A stretch of 64,000 nucleotides of DNA from Nymphaea colorata (taxonomy: Eukaryota > Streptophyta > Magnoliopsida > Nymphaeales > Nymphaeaceae), in assembly GCF_008831285.2 (NCBI RefSeq), contig NC_045139.1, forward strand, positions 30,760,206-30,824,205, read 5' to 3'. Below are positions 33,075 to 44,941 of this stretch, piece after piece; the first letter of the stretch is position 1, and each line of letters starts with the position of its first letter. The notes beneath the pieces were generated by a model, which was not told the origin of the DNA, ran no database searches, and saw nothing but the letters and a program-made list of their open reading frames with translations. The position numbers were made by a program, and so were the translations under genes.

Positions 33075-33282
33075 TGATTTGAGATCACCAGAATCTCATA
33101 TCCATAGATTTAAGGTCAGACACTCCCACGATCCGGCCTTTGATCCATGGTTTTTTACATGTAACGTAGATTTAAGATTCGTGCTGCTAAGATCCACTAT
33201 CGGTTTAAACCAATGATCTTATAGTGCACATCTTTTAATGCAGCCTCAAATACGAGATCCGAAGCTACCAAACACTACCGAA
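33075..33282. mobile_element. MITE-like element related to 26361-26580
   Basis: Shares TAGTGATTTGAGATC, a CATAGATTTAAGGTC-type block, TTTTAATGCAGCCTCAAAT and the right end AGCTACCAAACACTACC. The left inverted end is not clear. Confidence 0.5.
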
Positions 33283-33377
33283 AGAAGATCTTATTCATCA
33301 ATATGATCAAACTAAATCGCCCAAAAATAAGTTCAATAAAAAAAAAAAAACATTGAAAAGTGAGTAATGGGCTGACA

Positions 33378-33422
33378 TGTGTGCATGTGTGTGTGTGCAT
33401 GTGTGTGTGTGTGTGTGTGTGT
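33378..33422. repeat. GT microsatellite
   Basis: GTGTGT repeat interrupted by GCATGT twice. Confidence 0.95.
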
Positions 33423-34245
33423 GATGTCACCAAATTGGTAGCCTTAAATTTAGTTGGTGGTCAATCTTACATGACTTGGGCAACTAGGCCAAGATTGGTT
33501 GCAAGTTTTTCCATGCATGTGCATGCCAGGCATGAAGAGGTTACTTGATAGCGATGTGAACATTATGGACTTTTATTGAGCTCAAAGAGTGGGGGCTACC
33601 TGAGCAGAACAGATCCATTCCTGTGCAATTGCTCAAAAATTATGTAATGTCACCTTTAGCTCAAATTTTCCAAGGTTCTTTTCCACAATTCTAACTGTAT
33701 GGATGTGATTTATCTATTTTAAAATCTACAGATTGCCTATGAGCATATTGCTATTTCAATGCACGAATATGATTTTTTATATCTGTCAATGAAGATTTGG
33801 CTATCTGAAATATCAAGAGGTGTAAGCATTGAATGATGTAAGAGTTATAGACGACGCAAAACGCATTCATAAACTTAAAACCTTGAAAATAAGCATCAGC
33901 AATTGCCTTCAAGAAAGTGACAACGTAGTTTCTTATCTTCGTTTTTTACAATTTTATTGCTGACTTCGAAGTTGCAGAAAAGCAACCGAAGCTTCCCATT
34001 ATCAAGGCCAGTTCAACTTGGGAAAAGTAGGAAAGGGTCTTCCTTGAATTTTTTTTTTTTTAGAGAGAGAAAGCTGCCACACTTGATTTCACAATGAACA
34101 ATTATTGCATTTAAAGCGTACAGTTTATTCGAGAAAAAGTAAAAGGACATCACAATCTTTAAGGGTTGAGGCTTAGTTAGTTCTGAATGGAGGGTGTTGA
34201 CCATGAATCCAAATGAGTTCAATAATTCATTCATCTTTCACCCCA

Positions 34246-34270
34246 ATATATATATATATATATATATATA
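34246..34270. repeat. TA microsatellite
   Basis: About 25 bases of TA repeat. Confidence 0.9.
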
Positions 34271-34578
34271 CACACTATACAAGACTTTTTTTTCTTCAAA
34301 AAAAATCATATAATACCAATATCAAAGACTGATATCGGTGTCTCAATTCAAAATTTCAACATCATAATAAGTACTGAGAAAAAGGAGGACTAGAGAAAAT
34401 GATAGGTCGCAAGTTGGCGACTAAAAAGTCTAGCAATGGCATTCACCTCATTGGCTTTACCTTAAACGCCAAACTTCATATAACATCACATTTTATCATG
34501 AAGAACTTCAAACATATAATATCATCTAATCCACTAAGCCTGAAATTGGGTCATTTTTTGTCATCTAAACATAGCTCC

Positions 34579-34580
<2 letters not shown>

Positions 34581-34626
<46 letters not shown>
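34581..34626. repeat. GA microsatellite
   Basis: About 23 uninterrupted GA units. Confidence 0.95.
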
Positions 34627-34628
<2 letters not shown>

Positions 34629-35744
34629 TTTCTTAAGAGTAAAATGCAACTGAGAGAACAAAAGTAACCTTTGTCCATGGACTTCCATCCTTGGACAAGG
34701 GTCTCATGTTAGAAAAAATACAAAGTGAGAGGCCGATTAAACACAAGGACCCACATGGGTTGTTGGCTTTGTTATTGGCTATTAGGACCACACCACCCTC
34801 TTCAAGTTGCCCGTTTCTTTCTTTGTCAAGCAGCCAACTTTGTCCCCATAGGACAGACAATTCTCACTACAAGTTGTTCAGACTTTGTACTAAGAATTCA
34901 ATGTTCTTGCTTTCACATGCAAACTTATTCACTCTCCCTCTCTCTCTCTCTCTCTTCTCTCAAGAAACAACACCAATATGTTGAACACAGCTTCTTTGAA
35001 CTCGGCCAGGTTTAGGTCTAGTCCGGCCTCATGCATGTTGTCTTCATGTGAAAAGGTCGATTTTTGGCTTGTATGTGAACTCGGTTCGAGCGCACGAAGC
35101 CAGAAATCTAAACCAGGGTTGGTGCAATGACCCAAGGAACAAGGACATGGACATATATGTTTGCGCAACCGCCACATATAGGCGGGTTTGGCGACAAAGA
35201 AGAACAAGACAAGATCTTTTTTTTCCCTTTGTTGCCTGGTCTGAGATCATTGGGAAGTCATGGTCAAGCACGGTTCGGACGCTCAAACCTGGGTCAAGGT
35301 GAGAAATGTTGAGAAGAAGGAGAGACTGCGGTCTGGGGGGCGCCGGCTTGCCCACCCAGGAGCAGATATGTACCGCGGTGTCTGGCTTGTTACAAACCCT
35401 AAATATTTGCAATCCAACATGATTTCGAGATTTTTCTAGTTAACTTGGTCATGTTTTAGATGGTGTCTTAATATTGATTAGGTGGTGTTGCTCCTGTTTG
35501 TCAAGCTTAATATGGCAATAATTAAACAATGTTTTCTCTTCTTCTCTTGGGGACTGACAGATTATGGTTACAATGAGGCCACAGAGCATTGAATGTCTCG
35601 CCATCTAAAACTTAAAAGGCGTTTGATTGCTTGGAGAATTTATCCATGGCGTATTTGGACGGGCTTCTGCGGGATATATGAAACCATTTGGACCCCTTGA
35701 TCAGGTCAGTTTTTTTCACCTTTTTTTATGGTTAAAAAAAAAAA

Positions 35745-35845
35745 CCCGAGCCACTATTTGGGAATAATAACAGTATGTTATTGTTTCATGTATCTGACTC
35801 GAAAATTAGGGCAGGTTCATGAAACAATCGAAGAAGTGCACCGAT
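35745..35845. mobile_element. Partial GTTTGGCAACAG-family MITE
   Basis: GGAATAATAACAGTATGTTA, TTGTTTCATG, AATTAGGGCAGGTTCATGAA and ACAATCG follow the interior order of the elements at 12908 and 42876. The terminal repeats are not preserved. Confidence 0.4.
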
Positions 35846-36852
35846 GAAAAGTTAAAAGCCTAGTTGTGTGGATGGAACTTTTTCAATTTAAAAAATATGA
35901 CATCTATAAATAGATAGTGAACCAGAAACTTTATATGTGGGTCAAAATATTTTGCATAAACTTCAAAAATTTAGAAAGGAAAGAGGAGGGGGTAAATTAA
36001 TGACTTCTTTCATATGCATCGAATATTTTTGTTCTTTTTTCCTGATTTTATACAGTTATGCTGAATGATCAAAATTTCAATCAGAAAAGCTACTAATTAT
36101 GCTGATGAATCCATCGTTTCCATCAATTACTTGCTGAATAGATTGATTGTTCACATTAAAGATTGGCTAAGAGATGAATGAAAAAACTACACTTCCTCAT
36201 CCATGGTTATAAACAGCTGAATCATTCAAATCATGTTCAACTTTTTTGTTCTTTGTTTTACACAGGCCTGAGGATCCTGATGACTCATTTTTTTGTCAAT
36301 AAAAAATTATTTTATATTGTTACTGTTAGACATAAAAAAATGACAAAATATCAAAAAGGAAAAAACAAAAAAAAATAATAGCCTTAGATATTGACATCTG
36401 AATTGGCATGTGCCTGTGACATATCTCTAGATCTGAAACAAATTAAAATGTACAAGGAAAACACTCCATTAAAGGCATCATTGAAGGCAATCAAGGAAAG
36501 TATCGCTCTTTATTACGCAATCAATGAGGAAGATGTTGGGGAATTTCTGCCTTAAATGGCTAACAGTATCTTTGCATACTTCCTTCAATACTTAATACAT
36601 TAAATATCCCGTTATTAAAAGCATATTTGATTGACAATGATGAACACTTCCTGTCCCTGCCTTGTGCAGCCGTCTCAACCGTCGAAATAAGTATAAGCGA
36701 TCTGACAAACTCTGTTCATCAACCTCTGCTATTATTCTTGAAGAGCTTTACTGATCAGCCTTTTATTAATTCAAGCAGATTCAGGGCTTGTATTCAATCA
36801 TTGACAGAATTCACTATTGCATGTACTGATGACAATGGTTGGGACCATCCCT

Positions 36853-37038
36853 TAGGGGTGGAACCAGAAATTTTTCATGAAAGGGGTCGAATTAAAGTTT
36901 TTAAATTTTGACACGGACCGAAATATCATTTTTCAAAATTTTTATATAGGACAAATAAAATTTTCTAAAATTTATATGTAAATTTAAAAAAAAAAATAGG
37001 TGGAGCTAAGACTCATGTGCGACCCCCTTGGCTCCGTT
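36853..37038. mobile_element. hAT-like MITE, diverged ends
   Basis: Starts TAGGGGTGGAACCAGAAA and ends CCCCCTTGGCTCCG, an imperfect inverted pair of the GGCGGAGCC family. The interior repeats AAAATTTT blocks (AAATTTTGACACGGACCG, TTTTCAAAATTTTTATAT) also seen at 38653. No target duplication could be set. Confidence 0.6.
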
Positions 37039-37279
37039 TGTGCCTTGCCCCGAACGACATAGTGTAGCTGGTCGAGTAGACCCTTGTGAAAGCCCATGCC
37101 ATTAGTTCGATTACTATGGGTGATGTGTGTGCGTGCCAAGGGGGTGCAAGTGTCCCGTACTAGTTAATATACACTGACCCCATGCCAGACGTCTGATGCA
37201 ACCCTTGATCCTGAAGTTCCAGTTTTCATATGGGAGGTGGTATGAGATATCTACTAGGACTCCCTATCACTCCGACAGT

Positions 37280-37795
37280 TAGGGGTGAACACGAGTCGAG
37301 CGAGCCCGATTTCAGTCAGCTCGAGCTCGGCTCGACTGATGAAACCTCGAGCTTGAGAATTGCTCGACGGAAGCAGCTCGAGCTCGACTCGGCAGTTACA
37401 TATTGAGCTCGAGCTCGACTCGATTAAGGCAAAACAAACTCGTTTGAATAGATTGATATTCATCGTTACGTGTTGAGATCGAGCTCAACTTGATTAAGGT
37501 TTGACAAACTCGTTTGAATAGAACTAATATTCATTATTACGTGTTGAGCTCGAGCTCGAGCTCGGCTCGATTAAGGCTTGACAAACTCATGAACTCGTTT
37601 GAATATATCGACTTGATTAAGGCTCGAGCTCGACCCGGTAGTTACATGTTGAGCTTGAACTCAACTTGATTATTTGAAAGAGTCGACTTATGAACTCGAG
37701 TTCTACTTGTTAAGCAAATGACTCGGCTCCAACTCATTCACAAACCGAGCTTTAACAAGTCAAGCTCGAGTAGCTCGACTTGTTGTTCACCTCTA
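37280..37795. mobile_element. 516-bp GAGCTCGA-rich hAT-like MITE with 8-bp target duplication
   Basis: The left end TAGGGGTGAACACGAGTCGA is matched inverted by the right end (complement TAGAGGTGAACAACAAGTCG). Flanks are CCGACAGT (37272-37279) and CCGACAAT (37796-37803), seven of eight identical. The interior is packed with GAGCTCGAGCTCG words and contains tandem copies of a roughly 70-bp unit beginning TTGAGCTCGAGCTCG at 37403, 37473, 37544 and, after a longer spacing, 37649. No ORF of note. Superfamily hAT is inferred from the 8-bp duplication. Confidence 0.8.
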
Positions 37796-38364
37796 CCGAC
37801 AATGGCCGAACCGCGCTTTGGTTGGTTTGGCTTATACAAGTACCAAAAAGTGGTTGGAAATCTGTACTAGGCTCAGTCAGCTGCATAAATGAGCTGAATA
37901 TGGACAAGGGCTCTTCATCGCGAGATGACCAACTAGAGAAAAGTTTGGCCGGAGACACAGAAAGTAGACATTATACTCCAAAGAAATAAGAAGTTGGGTG
38001 GAAGCTGGGACGCTCTGTTGGGTGGTTGGTCTCTTCCGCTCACCCACAAGAGAAAAGTTCAGAATATAAATCCACAGTTGCGCTTGAGGTCCACCCTAAG
38101 TGTAATGAGCTTGCTTGTTTCCTTGGCGACAGCAACAAAAGTAGATGTAGTCATTTAGAAGGTTTTACTGTGGTCTTTGAGTCGATCCATGGAGTAGAGC
38201 CGCAAATAGGGAGACAAAAGTGAAAGAGATGGAATGAGATTTCAAAAGCTTGGGGGTCCCTTTCTCTCAAACCTAACTACAATTCTATTGGTTATAGTTC
38301 ACATTGGGACAAGTTGCTTATTCATCAACTACTACTCTAGTTTCTTTTAGATTTTCTTGGCTGT

Positions 38365-38620
38365 TTGGGAGCTGACAGTTGAGGGAAACACCCTTATTAA
38401 GAACAGGGGGCGAATGTCTAGATTCGGTTCATTAATTCATTTGGGTAGCCCAAAGTCAGATCATATTTTTCATGAACCTAGAGATTGTTTTAAGCTTTGC
38501 ACATGGTTTTTTTAGATTTTGATTAATTATGAGTAGTTCGATCAATATATTGAGCTGAGCTTAAGCTTGAGCGATGATCATAAAACTAACTTCAGCGCGA
38601 AATCATGTGATCAACATATT
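38365..38620. repeat. Dispersed repeat, copy 2 (partner 27350-27610)
   Basis: See the partner for the shared blocks. In this copy the GAGCTGAG, CTTGAGCGATGATCATAAA and CAGCGCGAAATCATG segments differ slightly. A hAT-like MITE lies about 30 bp to its right. Confidence 0.75.
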
Positions 38621-38652
38621 AACCTAGTTATAGATTTACGTATACTTGCATG

Positions 38653-38855
38653 CAGGGGTAGAGCTAAAAATTTTTCATTGCATGGGCCAAATTATAGTTT
38701 TAAAATTTTAACATGAGCCAAAACATAATTTTTCAACATTTTTATACATGCTAATCTATCATTTTAAAATTTTACATACAAAATTTTGATTTGTTAAAAA
38801 TTTTTAAGGTGTGGGGGGTGGGCATGGCCCCGCCGGCCCCCTGCCTCTGTCTCTG
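38653..38855. mobile_element. hAT-like MITE with 8-bp target duplication
   Basis: A 203-bp element starting CAGGGGTAGAGCTAAAAAT and ending GCCTCTGTCTCTG. Flanks are CTTGCATG (38645-38652) and CTTGCATA (38856-38863), seven of eight identical. The interior has repeated TTTTAAAATTTTA blocks and a G-rich subterminal stretch (GGTGTGGGGGGTGGGCATGG). Confidence 0.8.
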
Positions 38856-39745
38856 CTTGCATAGGTTTGAATTTTTTTTGTTTGACTGCAAAAAGAGATA
38901 GAAACTTTATGCAAGCATGCTTTTGTTCACCAAATGTCAAGAAGTGTTTGATAAGAGGACTTTGTGTTCTTGAAACACATGTTCCTATAATATATGTTTT
39001 ACATTTTTGTTGCAGAAAATATGTTATAATTGTGGATGTTGTTCCAAGATCTAACAATAAAACCCTGGCCATAATCATATGATGTATTTTATAAGTTTTT
39101 CCAACATATATTAGAAACATGTATTACAAAAACACAATGATTTTAGACTCTTAAAATCATCAAAGATTAGGGTGAGCCCCAACTACCAAGTCTTAAAAGA
39201 ACAAGACCAATAAAAGTCATGTCTTCCTCCATTGAACCTACAACCTACAACCTACAATCCGGTGCTGGAACCGGTGGGGTTCGATGGCTGGGGTGGGGGG
39301 GCCCAACAAGTGGCGAACTTTTCTGCCCATTTACCGGCCGGCCAAGATGGGTTCGAGTCCGAAAACCGGGACGGATCAAGCAAAAGTACTTTATATGCGG
39401 GACCACGCCAATTCACCGGCACCCCCACCCCAATGAAACTGCCACCCTACACAGTGTGTGTCTGCACACCCTCTACCAGCAACTTCTCCATTAAATCCTC
39501 CCCCCTCACCTATTGATGACCACCGGTGGGCCGATTACTAAAATGCCCCTCTTCTTTCCCCCATTCATTGCCCCCATTAACTTCAGTATCCAAAAATGCA
39601 CAAGCAACCTCATCCCGTAATAGTCAATAGCGTGGTGCAAGTTTTTTTTGAGTTGTATGGTTTGCCAGACAATGATAAAGGCTGTGCATCGGTCGGGCCA
39701 TCGGCGGGTACCCAGCCCCGACTCAGGCACGAGCCCAAAAAAAAA

Positions 39746-39804
39746 AGAGCACTGGGACAGCCTGATAATTTATAAAAGAGCACTGGGACAGCCTGATAAT
39801 TTAT
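39746..39804. repeat. 31-bp tandem duplication
   Basis: AGAGCACTGGGACAGCCTGA followed by TAATTTAT occurs at 39746 and 39777 with no difference in the shared part. Confidence 0.95.
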
Positions 39805-39862
39805 CGGGCCGGCTCAGTTGGGACCGATGAGCCCGGGACTCGATATTTTTCATTTTTATCAA

Positions 39863-39884
39863 TATATATATATATATATATAAT
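39863..39884. repeat. TA microsatellite
   Basis: About 22 bases of TA repeat. Confidence 0.9.
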
Positions 39885-42435
39885 GTTTCATGTCGATTAA
39901 TTATATTTATATATTAATTTATATTAAAAAATATTTTTTCAATTTAATTGGGCCAAGCTCTGATTTGAACTCAAGTTTGAATGGTCGGGCCAGGCAGGGC
40001 CGGCCCGATGCACATGCTTATCATAAACCGATTTTCTCAAGCCTACAAGAATTGCTAAATGTTAGCCGGCTGGTCGAAAGGAAAGGCCAAGAGTACTGGA
40101 GGGTATTTGGGTCATTCACATGAATTTGGTGAATGGTATGATATCTGAAAAATATTTGGATGGCAATAAGTTGAATGAGAACAAACTACAATTGCTTATG
40201 AGAAATTGCAACTAGAATAGATGGGAACTTAAATAAAAGCAAATAAAATGAAAGCAGGTGTTGTGAACGAAATCCAGAAAAGAAACATCGCAAAGAGTTA
40301 AATTTTCTAATAATTATGTCTCCCAACTTAGTCCAAGTTCCCGAAAATTGCGTTAGATATTAGATCATATGAAACGAAGGTAGGTTTTCCAAGTGAATTT
40401 TCAAAGAGAAAATTCAAAGGAAGCCGCAAAAGCAACAAGCCTTGAAAAGTTAGATCTTCTAATGACTTTGTTGATCATAATTTGATTTTCCAAATAGCCA
40501 AATACATTATTGGTCAGATCAAAACTAGACATTGATGAAAACCCTAGAGACCATATTTGATTATCAAAATCATGTTCTAAAAAGCAAAACCAGAAAACAA
40601 TGTCCTTCAAAATTTTCCCCCTGGATTTTCAGTCTCATGTGACAAACTAGAAAAGTTATGTTCTTCCAATTAGAATTCGAAATTATTTAAACTAAAGATA
40701 TGTGCAATGTGAATTTTAAATCTATATCATATGTTAAAAACCATGTTAAAGTAGATGAAAAAATGTTGAGCTTCTTTATTTTGTTTCATGTGAAAAAAAC
40801 TAATACCGGCACTGCCCTTTTTCGGGGCGAGGAAGAAAACGAACCCATCAAGGAAGCAACAGGCCCGAACCGATCGTCTTTGAGACCCACCCCTCCTCCA
40901 GGGAAAAGGACAAGACTGGCCTTTGACTTTTTACTGGCCGGTGGGGAGCGAAAATAGTACCGTTGATTGGGCCCAGGCATGACGACTTTCGGGCCTCTCG
41001 TCGATGGCCTTCCCGTTTTTTGGGGAACAGTTAGAGGATAATAAGGTCATTAGATAATACGATTTTTCCGGAAGGATCCGCTTCGGAAACCCCGTCAGCA
41101 GACTTCTCGCGAGGACAGAAAGACTCTCAAGCTTTCTTTATAATGACCGTAGGGCCCCCAACCTCCTAGACGGTGAATGATCAGTCCTCGGGAAAGGGAC
41201 AAGCAAAGGTTTTGACTTGTACGCGGGGCCGTCGACAGCGAATTAAGGCGTTGCCGCGTAGGGACAAAAAGGTCATTTTCACAACACTATTGTAGCCAAG
41301 GACGGGGCAAAATCGTATTTTTGCATTTATTATCTCCTTATTTATTGCTCGCTACCAGAAATATCCTCTGACAACCATCTTTTCTTTCTCAAGCGTTAGG
41401 TACCACCCTCCTACAAATACGTATCGGACGAGTCGTCTCGCTTGACTCGGAAATCACCTCCCTTGTAAGTGCACTCCGGACCCGGATCGGGATCTAAATC
41501 CAGATCTTCCTAAAGGCATTGGTGTTGGATTTTTATTCTTATTTTCTGCCTTAACTTATTTTAAAAAATAATATGAAAAACCCAACTTTTATATATATTT
41601 TTTTTTATTCATTCAAATTTGTGTGTAATTAAAATTAAAAAACAAGGGGGGGGGGTTCGGTATGATGGGCCAAACTTTGGCTCCTTAGGTATTAGTCTTT
41701 TTCATCAAAGAGAAGCTAAAATGTATTTCCATCAAAGATTGCTCCATATGGATCCCTCATTGGTGGGATTTTTTTTCACTCGATTTCCTGTCCAGTAAAA
41801 CTTATCTAGGCAATCAAATTTGCCCTGAGAGACGTACCCATCTCAAAGAGACTTCGCCCTTCTTATTGTTTCTACTATTTCTTCAAATTGTTAATATGGC
41901 CACAAAAGCATCTGAAAAACTTCTGAAATTTCTTAAAAAACTGTATGAATTTTTTTTGAAGCTCATAACTATTGAGATTCTCTTAATTTATTAGTCGAAT
42001 AGGAAGATGGTAGCGACAAAACCGGAATATTACAATATGAAATATTAAGGATTTCAAATATATGTGGACATCGAACCGAGTACCCCATGGGTATAAAGTT
42101 GATGGTCGAGCTCAGCTGGAGCCCAACCCAACTTTGTTGGGCTCTGGGTTGGCCCCCGACGCGATGCACAACATTAGTGTCATCATTGTGTAGGGGCAAA
42201 GCGAAGGAGGGGGCGTCGCTCTTGCCGTGGCAGCAGGATTAATCCTCCCATTTTTTCATAATCCATCATCATATCGACTTTGATATGTATCTTAAACACC
42301 AGCATATGAGACGATTATCCACACCAAAGAGTGGTTAGCTAACTTACATATTAAGCTTATACGGACTTAGAAAAGCAGGGTATTAGATCGACACCCACCA
42401 TTACTGTTAGAAGAAGCGAAGGACTACGGTCGTTC

Positions 42436-42454
42436 CTAAACCCTAAACCCTAAA
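42436..42454. repeat. Short interstitial telomere-type repeat / telo-box
   Basis: CTAAACCCTAAACCCTAAA is about 2.7 units of the plant telomere repeat and contains the AAACCCTAA telo-box. It sits 2.5 kb upstream of the HD-ZIP IV start with no adjacent ORF, so its role is unclear. The stretch after it (GACGACGGCGAAGTG) looks leader-like. Confidence 0.6.
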
Positions 42455-42875
42455 AGACGACGGCGAAGTGCTCCTACAACGGCGGTAGATGCTATTGCAT
42501 TCTGATTTTTAAAAAAATCCGAATTCTTGTGGAAGGAGAAAGTTTGAACTTACAAAATTGTTTGCCCTTATAAGAACATATTTATGCATCAATAAATACT
42601 CTTGCTATTTGTAGGTTTTAAACTATTGAAATCACGTTGAGATTGTGTTATTTGTTGCTCATAATTTTGCACGTATTTTTCAATAAAAGTGTAAGAAAGA
42701 TGAAACACAAACTAGGAAGACGTCTGTGAACAACGTGACTATTTTGGAGAGGAAATTCAAACAAACAGCAAAAAAGTGCTGACGCAAATTTCTTCGGAAA
42801 AAGGTCCGCCCACCTTTATTATAAAGCCAACGAGCAGTTAGTGTACGGGGATGCAGGTAAGTTGGCAGCTAAAGA

Positions 42876-43039
42876 GGTTGTTTGACACCGGTAACAAATT
42901 CTTATTATCCAATGAAACTACCAAAAAAATTAGGGTAGATTCATTGAACCCTGTAACATAATGTTTCATAAATCTGCCAAAATTTTAAAATTAAATCATT
43001 GAACAATAATAAATATCTGTCATGGGTGTCAAACAACCC
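42876..43039. mobile_element. MITE with GGTTGTTTGACACC inverted ends
   Basis: The left end GGTTGTTTGACACCGGTAAC is matched by the complement of the right end, GGGTTGTTTGACACCCATGA. Interior TAGATTCATTGAACCCTGTA and TCATAAATCTGCC resemble the element at 12908. About 164 bp, non-coding. Confidence 0.75.
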
Positions 43040-43699
43040 TACAATGCCATTAGTATCACATTTTGCCAAGTGATACTATGCTCCTAAAAGATTTAAGGCC
43101 CATACTCCTTTGAAGTTCAATCCGAAGAAGTTTTTGTTCAGTCCGCGTATCTCAGGTTAATGATATGACAATGCATTCTTTTCTATCTTTTTTTTACATC
43201 ATATTTTCACATTTGTGTGTGTGTGACTCACTTAGATGTACAGTTTTGCTAGTATTAAGTGCGAATATTTTCACATTTTACATCACTCGGTAATTGGTAG
43301 AACAAGAATTAAAAAAATATGAAACCAGAATAAGAAAAAAATAGGCCCTCAAAATGAAAGTTTTTCTTAGCAAATCCGACTTTTTAAGTGCAATTTATAT
43401 GTATTCGGACGATACATGTCACATTTGGCGATTGGATAAGAGGTCGAAACCATTTTCCTTTCTCTGGTCATTGAGACTTGGGCGGGAAATAGAACAACTG
43501 TTAACTGAAATGTAATACATACACTGTTTGTATTTTAGAAAAAATAGAGCCTACAGAAATCGAATCTATACTACAAAACACCAAAATAGATCACACATGA
43601 GGCTGTGATTAGGACAAGATTCCAAAGGATAAAAGATCCCAACAAAACCGTGTCACAAGTGAATCGGACAACCGGTTCCGAGACGTCAAAAGACAACTT

Positions 43700-44801
43700 T
43701 TTGTGCACAAAATCTTGTGCAGAAAAGGATTTGTCTTTGATCCTGATGGGGAAACCGGAGGAAGGGCTGTAAAAAAATGTGATGACCCAAAGGGGAGGAA
43801 GATAAGAAATCAGAGGAAAAGAGGAAAAAGACAGACTTGACTAAGAAGAAAAACCATTTTGGGAGCGCAAGAAAGACAGAGAAGAAGAAGCAGTCCACAC
43901 TCCACACTGTACAAAAAGTCAGCAACAGCAGGGGGCTTGTCTTCCTCTCTCTCTCTCTCTCTTCGTACTATTGCTTTTTCCCAGCCCTTTTCAGTTTTTC
44001 TTCTCCTTCGTCGATAATTTTTGGATGCTCTTTTCATGATAGTACATGATTCAGATCCCAACGATGAGCCTGCGGTAGAGAGAAAAAGGTGGATGCATGA
44101 AATCTGCAGTTTTTTTTTCTCTTATTTTTCTCACAGAAGCCACCGTTGGTAAAAAGTGGGAGGTGAAGGAGATTTAGTGGGAGAGAGAGAGAGCAGAAAG
44201 AAAAGGGCACTTCTGCCTTTTCCTTTTGATGTTCATCAATCTTCCAAAGGTTTCCACTCTCCCCCAAGTTCTTTTTTTTTTTTTTGGTTTTCTACTTTGG
44301 CAGGTTGGAATCCGAATGGTCAACCAACCTCAGTGTCTAAATTTTTCTGTATTTCTCTCTCCAGAATTTGGGTTCATTTCTTTTTAATATTTGAAAGGTG
44401 TGGTTGCGTCCACATGGTTGATTATCTTCTTCTACTGTAGATCAGGACAATTGGGTTTTCTTCTGTCTCCATTCTTTTATTGAAGGAGTCAATTTTATTT
44501 TTTTGAGGGGGTTGGGTTCTTTTCTTTTTCATTTGCTTCTGTCTGGTGTGCTTTTTTTTTCCCTGAGGTTGCTGCATGCAAGGAGAGTGGGCGTGAAGCC
44601 TAGGGTTTTCTGAAGGGGCAGAGAGAGAGAGAGAGATAATGAGAAGGAAAAGCTATAAGCAAGCGAGAGAGTGCTTATGAGTAGTCGAGGGTGAAGGAGA
44701 GGATATGCCTTCCCCTGCTCTCTTTTGCCTTTCTTTTCACTCCCTCTCTCTTGGTTTCTAAAGAGAAAGCCTTGGAGGCACTGAGTTCACATCTGCGTGT
44801 G

Positions 44802-44845
<44 letters not shown>

Positions 44846-44941
44846 CTATCTCTCGGGTTGTGCTGCAGTACTCTCTTTGTGGGTTGTCTGAAATGGGTCT
44901 TCTGAGATAGGGAAGAATTGGAGGCACAAGGAGGGGGTTTC
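43700..44941 (+). promoter_or_regulatory. Promoter and leader region of the HD-ZIP IV gene
   Basis: CT microsatellites lie at 43944-43962 and 44806-44840, typical of plant leaders. Four short upstream ORFs precede the main ATG: 44639-44680 (13 aa), 44677-44694 (5 aa), 44705-44761 (18 aa) and 44893-44910 (5 aa). HD-ZIP IV genes often have a leader intron, which could remove some of them; I cannot place its borders. No L1 box was found close to the gene. Confidence 0.5.

Larger units (their letters stand above)
21346..43700. other. 22-kb gene-free region rich in MITE remnants
   Basis: No open reading frame here resembles a known protein and none is long. The region is AT-rich and made largely of short repeated elements and their fragments, annotated separately. 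Two GC-richer islands (about 39240-39560 and 40800-41480) have no ORF support. Enhancers or non-coding RNAs cannot be excluded. Confidence 0.65.

Noticed and set aside
36178..36378. Lys-rich short ORF
   Set aside because: Low-complexity AT-rich DNA with no homologue I recognise.
37403..37680. CRISPR-like array of regularly spaced repeats
   Set aside because: The spacers are as similar as the repeats and the host is a plant; it is a minisatellite inside a transposable element.
39338..39362. GGGTTCGAGTCC, like a tRNA T-loop
   Set aside because: No pairing T-stem and no acceptor or anticodon arm around it.
41332..41339. L1-box (TAAATGCA on the minus strand) for self-regulation of the HD-ZIP IV gene
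   Set aside because: It is 3.6 kb upstream and an 8-mer is expected by chance in AT-rich DNA of this length.
21346..43700. Autonomous transposon or retrotransposon
   Set aside because: No transposase, reverse transcriptase, integrase or gag-like frame, intact or broken, could be recognised in either strand.
44918..44941. Extension of the HD-ZIP IV protein to 44918
   Set aside because: The codon at 44918 is TTG, and the family start MSFGGF is at the ATG 44942.
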